The notes: generated from the sequence alone by a model not told the origin. A stretch of 35,538 nt of DNA from Planctomycetota bacterium (GCA_019456195.1 VRUK01000055.1:1-35538), one strand, 5' to 3'. Positions 24,825-33,715 are shown, counted from the first letter of the stretch. A program made the numbers and translations.

Positions 24825-27038
24825 ATGAGAACCGGAATAAATATTTTGACAGCTATGGTTATTTTAGCAGTATGGCCGGGCCTGGCAGTAAATGCTGCGA
24901 TGAAATCCTTGTTAGTTATAGAACCGGGCAAAGATAATCCACGCAATTCCGAGGGGGACATAATCGAACTGAAAGACGGGCGGTTGTGTCTGATTTATAC
25001 CCGATTCATAGGGGGCAGTGGTGACCATGCAGCAGCAGACCTCGCTATGCGCACCTCAAAAGATAACGGCTTAAGCTGGAGCGACGACAAGATTGTAGTC
25101 CGGCGTATCGGCGGGCTGAATGTCATGTCCGTATCGCTGTTACGACTGAAAAGCGGCGAGATAGCCCTCTTCTTTCTCCGCAAAACGTCAAAGGAAGATT
25201 GCCGACCCTTAATGTGCATTTCGAAAGATGAAGCCAAAACATGGAGCCAGCCGACTGTCTGTATCACTGATAAGGTGGGTTATTATGTACTAAATAATGA
25301 TCGCGCTGTCCAGTTACGAAGCGGCAGGTTAGTCCTGCCTGTTGCCTGGCATCAGGGTCCGGGGCAGGCTCGGGACACGGCTGGTGTGATTATGTGCTAT
25401 CTGTCCGACGATAACGGCAAGACATGGCGGCGAAGTAAAGATTCATTCAAAGGCTATGCACCCGGCGGGAAGCGCATTACCGTCCAGGAACCGGGCGTGA
25501 TTGAATTGAAAGACGGGCGATTGATGATGTACATACGGACCAATGCAGGCAGTCAATATATCTGTTACTCCCGCGATGGCGGCCAAACCTGGTCAAAAGC
25601 TCAGCCGTCAAATCTGGCGTCACCTTTAAGCCCCGCTTCAATCAAGCGCATACCATGGACAGGCGATCTGCTCTGCCTCTGGAACGATCATTCCGGAGTC
25701 CATAGCTATCCCGCGGGCCGTCGAACACCGCTGTGTCTGGCCATCAGCAAAGATGAAGGTAAAACATGGGACAAATCAAGGATTATTGAGGGAAATCCCG
25801 ATGGCTGGTATTGCTATACGTCGATTACGTTCGTGAAGGACCGGGTGCTTCTGGCTTATTGTGCAGGTGACAGGAAAATCGGAGGTTTGAATCAACTCAA
25901 AATTCTGGCAATACAGAAAGATTGGCTGACCTCTTTCCAAAATACTCATGATATGCCGCCAAGGATTGGTTTTTACCTGGCCGGGACAATTGTTGCCAGC
26001 TCATTATGTTTTGTCAAAGACCAAAAACTTGGAGTTTTGAAAGGTGGATTTCAATCTTTCAGCACGCCTAAGCCCGCCACCGCCGATGAATGGGAGAAAA
26101 GGAAAATTAAACTACGCAAAACGTTGTGGAAATTGCTCGGTGATATCCCTCCTATATTTACTCCAGAGGTGACAATTCATAAAAAAGAAGTAAAAGATGG
26201 TTACACACTTGAGCGATTTACTTTTGATAACGGCGTCGGCGATACGGTTTATGGGTACATACTGATTCCTGCTGGTCACAAAGGTCGCAGACCGGCTATA
26301 CTCTATAATCACTATCATGGCGGAAAATACAAACAGGGCAAAGAAGAGGTACTTACCAGGGCGTTTACAAAGCTGGATTTTGCAACAGGGGAAGAATTGG
26401 CGAGAAAAGGTTATGTTGTTCAATGTATCGATGCTTACGCATTCGGTGAGCGCCGCTTTCAAGGGCCCGCCGGCAAGAAGGAAGAAGGCGGCAAAACCGA
26501 ATCTTCTCTGTTCAAAACTTTTCTGTGGGAGGGCAGAACATTATGGGGCATGATGGTTCGTGATGATATTTTGGCACTGAACTATTTAGTCTCACGACCG
26601 GAGGTCGATTCCAATCGTATCGCCGCTATGGGTATGAGTATGGGGTCCACACGGACCTGGTGGGCCGCCGCGCTGGATGAACGTATCAAGGTCGCTGTAA
26701 GCGTGGCCTGTTTGACCAGGTATCAGAATCTAATCGCTCAGGGCAAGGTTCATGCTCATGGAATATACTATTATGTACCCAATATGTTAAAGGAACATAT
26801 CGACACAGAATCAGTTATTGGCTTGATTGCACCTCGGCCGCACCTGACTCTAACCGGTGACAAGGACGGAGGTTCCCCGGCTGACGGCGTTAAAATAATT
26901 AACGACTTCCAGAAACATCTTTACAAGTGTTATGAAAAAAACCAGAACTTTCGCGGAATTTTGTACCCCGGCGTTGGCCACACATACACACCTGAAATGT
27001 GGGAAGTGACATTACGCTGGCTAAAAAAGCATCTGTAA
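24825..27038 (+). CDS. Sialidase-like / alpha-beta hydrolase fusion (737 aa)
   Basis: The ATG at 24825 has AAGGG nine bases upstream; the TTG two codons earlier is too close to it. Residues 1-25 are a signal peptide. Residues 30-370 are a six-bladed BNR/sialidase-like propeller with five Asp boxes (SKDNGLSW 78-85, SKDEAKTW 133-140, SDDNGKTW 194-201, SRDGGQTW 249-256, SKDEGKTW 308-315), and a Glu in QEPGVIEL that fits the catalytic Glu. Residues 420-737 are an alpha/beta hydrolase of the acetyl-xylan-esterase/dienelactone type: nucleophile Ser605 in GMSMG, acid in TGDKDGG (679-681), and His719 in GVGHTY. The pairing suggests a secreted enzyme that both removes acyl groups and cleaves a sialic-acid or related residue. 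The typical RIP arginine motif of sialidases is not evident, so the sugar is uncertain. Confidence 0.87.
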   Translation: MRTGINILTAMVILAVWPGLAVNAAMKSLLVIEPGKDNPRNSEGDIIELKDGRLCLIYTRFIGGSGDHAAADLAMRTSKDNGLSWSDDKIVVRRIGGLNVMSVSLLRLKSGEIALFFLRKTSKEDCRPLMCISKDEAKTWSQPTVCITDKVGYYVLNNDRAVQLRSGRLVLPVAWHQGPGQARDTAGVIMCYLSDDNGKTWRRSKDSFKGYAPGGKRITVQEPGVIELKDGRLMMYIRTNAGSQYICYSRDGGQTWSKAQPSNLASPLSPASIKRIPWTGDLLCLWNDHSGVHSYPAGRRTPLCLAISKDEGKTWDKSRIIEGNPDGWYCYTSITFVKDRVLLAYCAGDRKIGGLNQLKILAIQKDWLTSFQNTHDMPPRIGFYLAGTIVASSLCFVKDQKLGVLKGGFQSFSTPKPATADEWEKRKIKLRKTLWKLLGDIPPIFTPEVTIHKKEVKDGYTLERFTFDNGVGDTVYGYILIPAGHKGRRPAILYNHYHGGKYKQGKEEVLTRAFTKLDFATGEELARKGYVVQCIDAYAFGERRFQGPAGKKEEGGKTESSLFKTFLWEGRTLWGMMVRDDILALNYLVSRPEVDSNRIAAMGMSMGSTRTWWAAALDERIKVAVSVACLTRYQNLIAQGKVHAHGIYYYVPNMLKEHIDTESVIGLIAPRPHLTLTGDKDGGSPADGVKIINDFQKHLYKCYEKNQNFRGILYPGVGHTYTPEMWEVTLRWLKKHL

Positions 27039-27097
27039 AAATATCTTAGTTATCGAATGGGTATCAAGAACAACTCATATCCGAGGACTATAACACT

Positions 27098-28561
27098 ATG
27101 AAAACGACTTCTAAAACACAATACGAATCTATAAAAGCAGATACTAACCATATCAGAGTGCTTGTCGGCGTCGGAATTCTGATTGCAGGCTTAATAATTT
27201 TCTCCGGGCAAAGCTGGGGCGCTGCGACGAGCGCAGGAAAGATTGTTACTTATCCTGCCCCGGCCGGGGAAGTCTCATCGAGCGACTATCAAGTACAAGT
27301 ATCAGATCAGAAGATTGATACATACATGGCCCGTGTTCTCGACCCGCCATTTGCGGGAAAGAGATGGGACTACGGTGGTTCGTATTCATTTGCCAATTTT
27401 GACATGTCCGGCTCTGTAGTTGTTCGCATTACATCAAAACGGTCGCTTCGGAATGTGGTAATCCGCCCACAGTCGTATGGTATCAAGACAACGCTGGGGA
27501 ATGACCATACACTGACTCTCACGCTGGACCGACCGCTCAAGATCAGCATAGAACCGGACGGCAGGAAAGGCCCCCTGCTGCTCTTTGCGAATCCCATTGA
27601 GACGGATTCATATAAAGCCGGCGATGAGAATGTCGTTTACTTCGGGCCAGGAGTGCACAAGCCGGAGAAGATTGTCATGGGAAGCAACCAAACTCTTTAC
27701 CTTGCCGGCGGTGCCGTAGTTAAAGCCGAGGTACTGGCCAAAGGAACTAACATTCGGATTTGCGGACGCGGAATTCTGGACGGCTCAGACTGGAAGTGGC
27801 GAACAGGCCCGGTGGGCAGCCTGATTGCGATTCGAAATAGCACAGACGTCGAAATCAATGGTATCACGCTGCGCGGCTCTTCACATTGGTCTATCGTACC
27901 GAAGAACAGTAAAAGGATAACAGTTCGAAATGTGAAGCTCTGCAACTCAAGAGTACAAAATGATGACGGCATCAATCCATGCAACTCTCAGGATGTGCTG
28001 ATAACCGATTGCTTCATCCGGAGCGACGACGATTGTATTGCCCTTAAAGGGCTCGACTTCAGCGCTGAAAACAGTAATGTTGAACGAATCATTGTGGAGA
28101 ACTCCACTCTCTGGTGCGACAGGGCACGAATCTTTCTGCTCGGACACGAGAGCCGTGCAGCATTTATGCGCAACATAACAATTCGGAATCTCGATATTAT
28201 TCATTTCACTATGACGCCATTTCTGCTGGAACCCGGTGAAGATATGAGATTAGAGAATATTACGATTGAAGATATCCGAATGCACGGCGAAGGCCAAAGA
28301 GAATTCATCCGCCTTCGTCCGGTGGTGAACCAGTATATGCGAAAAAAGGTGCCCGGATTTATTCGTAACGTGTTGTTCAAAAACATAACCCTGGATGGGC
28401 AGCCCGGCGAGTATCTCGTGCAGTTAGAGGGAGCCGATACCGAACATAATGTTCGAGATATAACCTTTGAGAATATTTCAATCGAAGGGGCAAAACTGAA
28501 AAAAGAGTCAAAGCAAATGCGCATCGGTAAATATACCGAAAAGCTGCGGTTCAATTATTAA
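27098..28561 (+). CDS. GH28-like parallel beta-helix glycoside hydrolase (487 aa)
   Basis: A hydrophobic segment (about residues 20-37) after a charged N terminus acts as signal or anchor. Residues 45-165 are a beta domain, then a beta-helix of the polygalacturonase type. The three acidic catalytic positions of GH28 are visible as NDDG (Asn288-Asp289-Asp290) and SDDDC (Asp310-312); the GHG motif appears as LLGHES (His350), while the RIK motif is not found. GH28 enzymes hydrolyse galacturonic-acid or related uronate linkages in pectin by inversion; the changed motif means another substrate is possible. It is the last gene of the plus-strand run, 59 bases after the fusion gene. Its stop overlaps the stop of the convergent gene. 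Confidence 0.82.
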   Translation: MKTTSKTQYESIKADTNHIRVLVGVGILIAGLIIFSGQSWGAATSAGKIVTYPAPAGEVSSSDYQVQVSDQKIDTYMARVLDPPFAGKRWDYGGSYSFANFDMSGSVVVRITSKRSLRNVVIRPQSYGIKTTLGNDHTLTLTLDRPLKISIEPDGRKGPLLLFANPIETDSYKAGDENVVYFGPGVHKPEKIVMGSNQTLYLAGGAVVKAEVLAKGTNIRICGRGILDGSDWKWRTGPVGSLIAIRNSTDVEINGITLRGSSHWSIVPKNSKRITVRNVKLCNSRVQNDDGINPCNSQDVLITDCFIRSDDDCIALKGLDFSAENSNVERIIVENSTLWCDRARIFLLGHESRAAFMRNITIRNLDIIHFTMTPFLLEPGEDMRLENITIEDIRMHGEGQREFIRLRPVVNQYMRKKVPGFIRNVLFKNITLDGQPGEYLVQLEGADTEHNVRDITFENISIEGAKLKKESKQMRIGKYTEKLRFNY

Positions 28562-29706
28562 TGCTTTCTTTGGCCATCTGGACTCAGGAGTCTGTGAAAA
28601 TAATCCCACGTCCAGGCCTTTGAGCCGTTAGGGCGTATAAGCCAAAAACCCCGAACGGCATCATTGCTGCCTACCGGCGGCTTTTGCTCTTTGTCTTTCA
28701 ATTCATTACAATACAGTTGCCAATAAACTATATAGGGACACCCCCAATCCAAAGCGGTCTCTACTGCGCCGGGAACAACTTTTCGGATTTTCTCAGGGGA
28801 AAACTTGTTCTCAGGCATACCAAACTCACCCAGATATACATTTCTATTTCCGAATTCAACGCTGTCCGGCATATTCTTTGCGATAAAATCCAGAGCCTCA
28901 CGTAAAATCTGTGAATTTCCAGAATACTCCGCTGTCGCATCCCAGGCCGAATAGGAAACCAAATCCAATTTAGTCTTAGGTAAAACCTTATCAACCATAT
29001 TCGGCCTGCCCTGCTTCATAGTGCTGACGACACGGTTCACCTCGGCTGCATGATAAACCCAAACGCCATCGGTTCCAACCTCTTTTCTTGCCTGATTAAC
29101 CCCCTTCTGCCGCGCATTTAACCAATCAATCATCCCGCTTATAGCTTTTGGTGTCGGGTCAGCATTTCTGTCGTAATTGCCGCGAATCAGCCAGTCACCT
29201 TCCCAGTGCTGTAATATGAAAGTCTTTCCGGTTCCTTTATACGTAGTCAACAGGTGTTTGGCCAGCTCGTAAAACTGCCTTTGTTCATCGAGCTTTTGCT
29301 CCGAGGTAATACCCTTTCTCCAGTAGGCCGCGTTTTTACCAAATGAAAAGCACATCATAATGTAAGTAGTGAAGGGTTTGTCGAACAGTTTCTTAAAATA
29401 TTCAGTTTGCGCCATTTCAACCAGACTGTTCATTTGAGGCCACTGCGAGTTGAATGAATATGACTTGCGTGGATTGTGAAACCAGACCTTAATTACCCGT
29501 GAACCCAGGGTCAAAATCTGTTCCGCACCTTCATTCAAAAAATCTTTGTCTGTCAAATGGTACTTACCATCGACATGTGTGACTCCAATGATATCCCGCA
29601 TTTCTTTCTTAGTATTTCTCTCAGGTGCGGCACTTGCAGTTTGTCGATAAAGCCCAAAGCCAATAAAGGTCGCTGTTATTAACATTACTGCAAAATAACT
29701 TCGCAT
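28558..29706 (-). CDS. Secreted TIM-barrel glycoside hydrolase-like protein (382 aa)
   Basis: GAGGA precedes the ATG by six bases. A signal peptide ends near TASA (residue 26). The pattern is that of a clan GH-A barrel: an acid/base candidate in ILQHWEGDW (Glu169) and a nucleophile candidate in VYLGEFGMPE (Glu294), with YIVYWQLYCNE near the C terminus, a position where barrel enzymes carry an aromatic substrate wall. I do not recognise the family; it resembles distant GH5/GH39-type proteins. Function as an exo- or endo-hydrolase is inference. It follows the amidase gene by 27 bases and converges with the GH28-like gene. Confidence 0.7.
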   Translation of the reverse strand: MRSYFAVMLITATFIGFGLYRQTASAAPERNTKKEMRDIIGVTHVDGKYHLTDKDFLNEGAEQILTLGSRVIKVWFHNPRKSYSFNSQWPQMNSLVEMAQTEYFKKLFDKPFTTYIMMCFSFGKNAAYWRKGITSEQKLDEQRQFYELAKHLLTTYKGTGKTFILQHWEGDWLIRGNYDRNADPTPKAISGMIDWLNARQKGVNQARKEVGTDGVWVYHAAEVNRVVSTMKQGRPNMVDKVLPKTKLDLVSYSAWDATAEYSGNSQILREALDFIAKNMPDSVEFGNRNVYLGEFGMPENKFSPEKIRKVVPGAVETALDWGCPYIVYWQLYCNELKDKEQKPPVGSNDAVRGFWLIRPNGSKAWTWDYFHRLLSPDGQRKH

Positions 29707-29733
29707 TATTTATCCTCTTTCACAGACTTCTAA

Positions 29734-31464
29734 TCAAAGAGCGGGGTGTCTTGTATGAATTGCAGACACATCCTGATATGCCTTGGCAACCAGCAAAGTC
29801 TCTGTCTCGCCAAATAGTCTTCCCGTAAAAGTAATGCTGGTCGGCTCATTCTTATCATTGAATCCATTAGGGACGACAACGGTCGGGTGCCCTGAAAGAT
29901 TTGTCATAGCAAGATTATTCCCGACCCACGATGGAGCGACATAGACATCAATATCTGACATCAACTTGTCCATCTCTTTTATCAAAAGTGTCCGCAGGCG
30001 GTTAGCCTGGATATACTCTACCGCAGTGACCATTCGTGCCTTTCGGAATATATTCGGCCAGGAACCTTTGCCCTGACTGACAAGCAGAGAATCACGATTG
30101 CTTCTGGTAAGCTCATCAAACGCAGCCGCCGCTTCAACTTCAAGAACAAGTCTCATGGCCCCGACCGGGAGGTCCGGCAATTCGACAACTCTCAAATCCA
30201 AACCGATAGAACGCAGTTTATCCAATGTCGCAAGGTCGTTGGCTTTCCATTTTTCGTCTTTGCGGTCTTTTTCAAAATCGCTCTTAAGATATCCGATTTT
30301 CAACTTCTTTATGCTTTGAGTCGGGTCCCAGTTAAAAGCCGCATCTTCACGCACTGTCGGGTCCAGGCCATCGGGGCCGTGGATCGCATGGAAAACCAGC
30401 GCACAATCCTCTACACTTCTGCAAATAGGTCCGAGCTTATCCATACTCCAGCTTAGTGCCATCGCCCCGTATCGACTGACTCGTCCAAACGTCGGTCGAA
30501 GACCCGTTACACCACAGACCGTACAAGGTGAAACAATCGAACCGAGGGTCTCGGAACCTATCGAGAATCCCACAAGCCCCGCCGATGTCGCTGAAGCAGG
30601 GCCGGCAGACGATCCGCTCGAACCTTTTTCGGGATTCCACGGATTTCGTGTCTTGCCGCCGAACCAGACGTCTCCCATCGCCAGCGCCCCCAGCGTCAGT
30701 TTCGCTATCAGCACAGCTCCGGCCTTTTCCAGTCGCTTGACAACCGAAGCATCGTAGTCAAGCACCTGTTCCTTAAACGGCATAGCTCCCCAGGTCGTTT
30801 TATATCCTTTCACTGCCAGCAGGTCTTTGGCCCCCCACGGAATCCCGTGCAATGGGCCGCGATAGCGACCGGTCGCAATCTCTTTGTCGGCGCGCCTGGC
30901 TTGTTCAAAAGCCAGCTCCTCCGTCAGACTGATAACGCACTTTAACTTATCATCGTATCTTTTAAGCCGTTCAAGATACATCTTTGTCAGCTTTACCGAA
31001 CTGACTTTACGTGATTTAATCAGCCCGGCAAGGTCGGTAACCGTCCAAAACGCCACATCTTCAAGGTCTGATGTGAGTTTTTTTCTCTCGGGCTTACTTA
31101 TTTTAATCGTCTTTTGCTTGCCTCCGGGTTTAACGCCGGAAACAATCGGATTGAATTGAACGGCCGGGGCTACACTGTTATCCAGAGAAATCCCTCTAAT
31201 CTGTTCATAATTTTTCAACCGGCCATTTAATCCATCGATCATCAACTCTCGCTCTTTATCTGTAAATTCAAGTCCAACTAAACGCTCGGCTTCGGCAAGC
31301 ATCTCTTTAGTGATTTTCCTGTCTTTAGAGTTCTCTACCTTAGCCCACAACGCTTCAGACAGAACCACACTTCCAAATCCCAGGCCGGAAAGACACGCCA
31401 TAAATTCACGACGCCCAAGGAATTTTGCTCGATGTACCGCTGAAGATTTCTTTGACTTCGACAT
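29734..31464 (-). CDS. Tat-exported amidase-signature enzyme (576 aa)
   Basis: GAGGG precedes the ATG by eight bases. A long N-region contains a Tat motif (LGRREFMACLSG, Arg18-Arg19) followed by a hydrophobic stretch. Residues about 135-560 form the amidase-signature domain. The Ser-cisSer-Lys triad is present: Lys213 in PWGAKDL, Ser285 in GSSGSSAG and the nucleophile Ser309 in GSETLGSIVSP. Relatives include GatA and FAAH, but export rules out tRNA amidation. The extra segment 45-130 is not part of the family core. The enzyme probably cleaves an amide or ester outside the cytoplasm, maybe N-acyl groups on amino sugars, given the epimerase next door (inference). Confidence 0.87.
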   Translation of the reverse strand: MSKSKKSSAVHRAKFLGRREFMACLSGLGFGSVVLSEALWAKVENSKDRKITKEMLAEAERLVGLEFTDKERELMIDGLNGRLKNYEQIRGISLDNSVAPAVQFNPIVSGVKPGGKQKTIKISKPERKKLTSDLEDVAFWTVTDLAGLIKSRKVSSVKLTKMYLERLKRYDDKLKCVISLTEELAFEQARRADKEIATGRYRGPLHGIPWGAKDLLAVKGYKTTWGAMPFKEQVLDYDASVVKRLEKAGAVLIAKLTLGALAMGDVWFGGKTRNPWNPEKGSSGSSAGPASATSAGLVGFSIGSETLGSIVSPCTVCGVTGLRPTFGRVSRYGAMALSWSMDKLGPICRSVEDCALVFHAIHGPDGLDPTVREDAAFNWDPTQSIKKLKIGYLKSDFEKDRKDEKWKANDLATLDKLRSIGLDLRVVELPDLPVGAMRLVLEVEAAAAFDELTRSNRDSLLVSQGKGSWPNIFRKARMVTAVEYIQANRLRTLLIKEMDKLMSDIDVYVAPSWVGNNLAMTNLSGHPTVVVPNGFNDKNEPTSITFTGRLFGETETLLVAKAYQDVSAIHTRHPAL

Positions 31465-31543
31465 ATCAGGTACCCTCTGAAATATTCACTTGAATAAGAT
31501 ATTGACTGACGAACGATACAGGAATTATAACGCAGCAGAGTGG

Positions 31544-32863
31544 TTAGTTCCTCCACTGTTTCAATATTTCGAGACATTCAATCATAGCCCTGCCATTATG
31601 GTAACCAGCTTTCCACGGATTGGCTTTATCGCCGCGGGGCCTTCGGTCAGGTGTGATATTAGCGTGCCATTCGCCATTTTCCCAATCCACCATATTCTTT
31701 TCGATAAAGTCGCTGGTCTTTTCAAAGATGGAAAGATATTTTGAGTCTTTTGTAAGGCGATTCATATAGAGGGCACTGACAATTGCCTCGGATTCGACCC
31801 ACCAGACCTTACTGCGTCTATCGGCCGGGCTGTTGAAAGGGCCGCTGTCATAGAAACCACCGTTGGCTTCATCATAGCCGTACTTTAGGGAATAATCGAA
31901 TAGTGTTCGGTACAAATCAAGGAAAGGATAGTTCGATACTTTGGCTGCTTTACAGGCATCCATAAGCAGCCAGATATTTTCAATATCGTGACCATAGGAA
32001 ACTCTTGCTAAGCCACCTTCAAGTCTCGGTGTCCAGTTGCGCTGGTATTTGTCTGTACATGCGCCGATATCTTTTCGCACGACCGTATTGCTTTCGATGT
32101 TGATTAATTCCAAAAGACGCTCACGGGCGAGGGGAAGTTTGGAGGCTCGATAAAAGGTAGTCATGGCCTCCAGTAGATGCAGATGAGTATTCATCAACTT
32201 CAAGTGAGGCTCTGTTCCCATATAGGAGCCCTGTGAAGCAGGAACCGGAGACCAGTCTTCGTTAAAGAATTCGATGTAGCCTCCGTAAATTTTGTCGTGA
32301 GACTTGGCTTCCAGCAGATTAAAGAAACGGATGGCAAAATCCAAGACATCCTGTTTCCTACTGGCCAGATAATACTCGGAAAGGGCATAGAGCGCAAAAG
32401 ACTGGCCATAGAGATGCTTACGCGGTTTGAGCTTTTTATTGCCGGTCGCGTCAACTTCCCAATAGAAACCTCCGTTTTTACTATCCCACATTTTTTCTTT
32501 CAAAAAGCGATATCCTATATCGGCGGCTTCCAAGCACTCTTTGCCTCCATAGCCGGAACGGGCCAGACGGGAAAAGAGCCACATCGTACGGGCCTGGGTA
32601 ACAATCATTTTTGTACCTTCGCTTTTTTTAGGCTCGCCATTGATATCGAAGTTGATTATATAGCCGCCATTTTTGTGGTCCAAGCTTTTGGAATACCAGA
32701 AGGGGACAATATTCTTTGTAAGTATCTTCTCGAATTTCGGGACGTAAGTTCTTGCAAGAGTTTTTCGGTCCGGGGCAGCCTGCAACTTCGAGCAAATCGA
32801 TATAAGAACGACGAAAGTCAGAATAAGGTAAAAACGAGTTTGTTGGTGCATTTTACTTTTCAT
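31544..32863 (-). CDS. Exported AGE-family epimerase/isomerase (439 aa)
   Basis: The ATG at 32863 has AAGGAG six bases upstream; 20 further codons are open but lack a site. Residues 1-29 are a Sec signal peptide ending LQA. The rest is an alpha6/alpha6-barrel of the N-acylglucosamine 2-epimerase/cellobiose 2-epimerase family with the conserved histidine segments NTHLHLLEA, SYGHDIENIW and AGYHNGRAMIE, plus YGQSFALYALSEYY. These enzymes isomerise C2 of N-acetylglucosamine or other sugars. Most are cytoplasmic, so the signal peptide is unusual. It heads the minus-strand run (epimerase, amidase, barrel enzyme), which starts after a repeat-rich leader. Confidence 0.87.
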   Translation of the reverse strand: MKSKMHQQTRFYLILTFVVLISICSKLQAAPDRKTLARTYVPKFEKILTKNIVPFWYSKSLDHKNGGYIINFDINGEPKKSEGTKMIVTQARTMWLFSRLARSGYGGKECLEAADIGYRFLKEKMWDSKNGGFYWEVDATGNKKLKPRKHLYGQSFALYALSEYYLASRKQDVLDFAIRFFNLLEAKSHDKIYGGYIEFFNEDWSPVPASQGSYMGTEPHLKLMNTHLHLLEAMTTFYRASKLPLARERLLELINIESNTVVRKDIGACTDKYQRNWTPRLEGGLARVSYGHDIENIWLLMDACKAAKVSNYPFLDLYRTLFDYSLKYGYDEANGGFYDSGPFNSPADRRSKVWWVESEAIVSALYMNRLTKDSKYLSIFEKTSDFIEKNMVDWENGEWHANITPDRRPRGDKANPWKAGYHNGRAMIECLEILKQWRN

Positions 32864-32936
32864 TATTTCTCCTTCATTTAATAGTATCATGGTCATAATA
32901 TTCAGTTTTTCCCCATAATTCAAGCGTTCTTAAACA

Positions 32937-33040
32937 ATTGGGTTTGTTTGGGTTTGAATTGGGTTTGAATTGGGTTTGTTTTGGGTTTGAATTGGGTTTG
33001 TTTTGGCTTTAATTGGCTTTGAATTGGGTTTGTTTTTCGG
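32937..33040 (-). repeat. 11-bp-period TTGGGTTTG repeat array
   Basis: Nine units of 10 or 11 bp, consensus ATTGGGTTTGA or -TTTGT, run from 32937 to about 33035, with an isolated copy at 33112-33122. The period is close to one DNA helical turn, so the G runs line up on one face. Read on the minus strand this gives a 69-residue open frame of QTQFKPK-type repeats, which looks like a by-product of the array rather than a gene. It lies directly upstream of the epimerase gene. Similar arrays are, from memory, dispersed in Phycisphaerae genomes. Confidence 0.75.
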
Positions 33041-33131
33041 CCCCTCCAGCGGGATAAAACCTTGTAATTATTTGTTATATCTATAGTTATGTTCATTTTG
33101 TCATTTCTGAAATTGGGTTTGTTTTGCATAA

Positions 33132-33159
33132 TTGAGTGTATCTGGAAATATGTTATAAT
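33132..33159 (+). promoter_or_regulatory. Promoter-like -35/-10 pair before the hairpin region
   Basis: TTGAGT (four of six) and a perfect TATAAT are 16 bases apart. No gene follows for over 500 bases, so a non-coding transcript or a long 5' leader of the HEPN gene would be expected. Confidence 0.35.
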
Positions 33160-33333
33160 TGAAAGAGTGCCTAAAGTGAGCTAAAGTTGGATTGGCGATG
33201 CTCATGATTGTTAATTACTTATAAGGATTTCATTTCGTTATGATATTGACACCGCCCAAAGCCCCCCTGTTGCAAGCCAAGGAAGTAGTTCTCGGGGGTA
33301 AACTCCTGAGTATTGCGTATTGTGAAATTTGAT

Positions 33334-33470
33334 TTGGGTCTTCTGACCCTGTGGTCTTGGCCTTCTGGCCCTGCGGTTTTGATAATTAAGTAGTTTGTAA
33401 AAATGGTAAAGTGAAAATATCTGTTTTTCGTCGTTTAATAGCGTTTCATGTTAGCCTTTTGGCTAATATG
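33334..33470 (+). other. Cluster of three CC-TTYT-GG hairpins, candidate structured RNA
   Basis: Hairpin 1 is GGGTC-TTCT-GACCC (33336-33349), hairpin 2 GGCC-TTCT-GGCC (33359-33370), and both lie in two imperfect tandem copies of about 24 bases ending TGTGGTCTTG and TGCGGTTTTG. Between them a T-A pair in stem 1 is replaced by a C-G pair in stem 2. Hairpin 3 (33447-33470) has a ten-pair stem with one G-T wobble, CATGTTAGCC with GGCTAATATG, and a TTTT loop. Confidence 0.4.
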
Positions 33471-33715
33471 TGCTCATTATAACATAAAATCTAACAGAAA
33501 GCTAAGATAAACCGAAAAAAAATGGATTATTGTTCTTGAAAGCTTCACTTTAGTAGTGTAAATATTTCTTAGATTGGCGAGCGAGCAACTTCTGGATTTA
33601 TGGCTTAAGGGTTAGGATGCTTTTGGTGCAAAATGCGTGTTAGGCGGAAAGTGGAAAAAATTCGGGATTTTATACGGGAACCTTATAAACATTGTTATAA
33701 ATTTGGAATAGAAAT

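Larger units (their letters stand above)
33130..33715. other. 586-bp non-coding region with a promoter-like start and three hairpins
   Basis: No gene is supported here. TTGAGT (33132-33137) and TATAAT (33154-33159) with a 16-base spacer form a promoter-like pair facing right. Tandem CTAAAGT copies follow at 33171 and 33181. Then come three hairpins with CC-TTYT-GG tips (33336-33349, 33359-33370, 33447-33470). The HEPN gene starts 550 bases after the promoter-like pair. It could be a non-coding RNA or a very long leader. Confidence 0.4.

Noticed and set aside
29734..31464. GatA subunit of the Glu-tRNA(Gln) amidotransferase
   Set aside because: The Tat signal directs export and neither GatB nor GatC is present.
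32920..33129. A 69-codon minus-strand frame with QTQFKPK repeats
   Set aside because: It is produced by the 11-bp repeat array, has no ribosome site and no domain, so I list the array instead.
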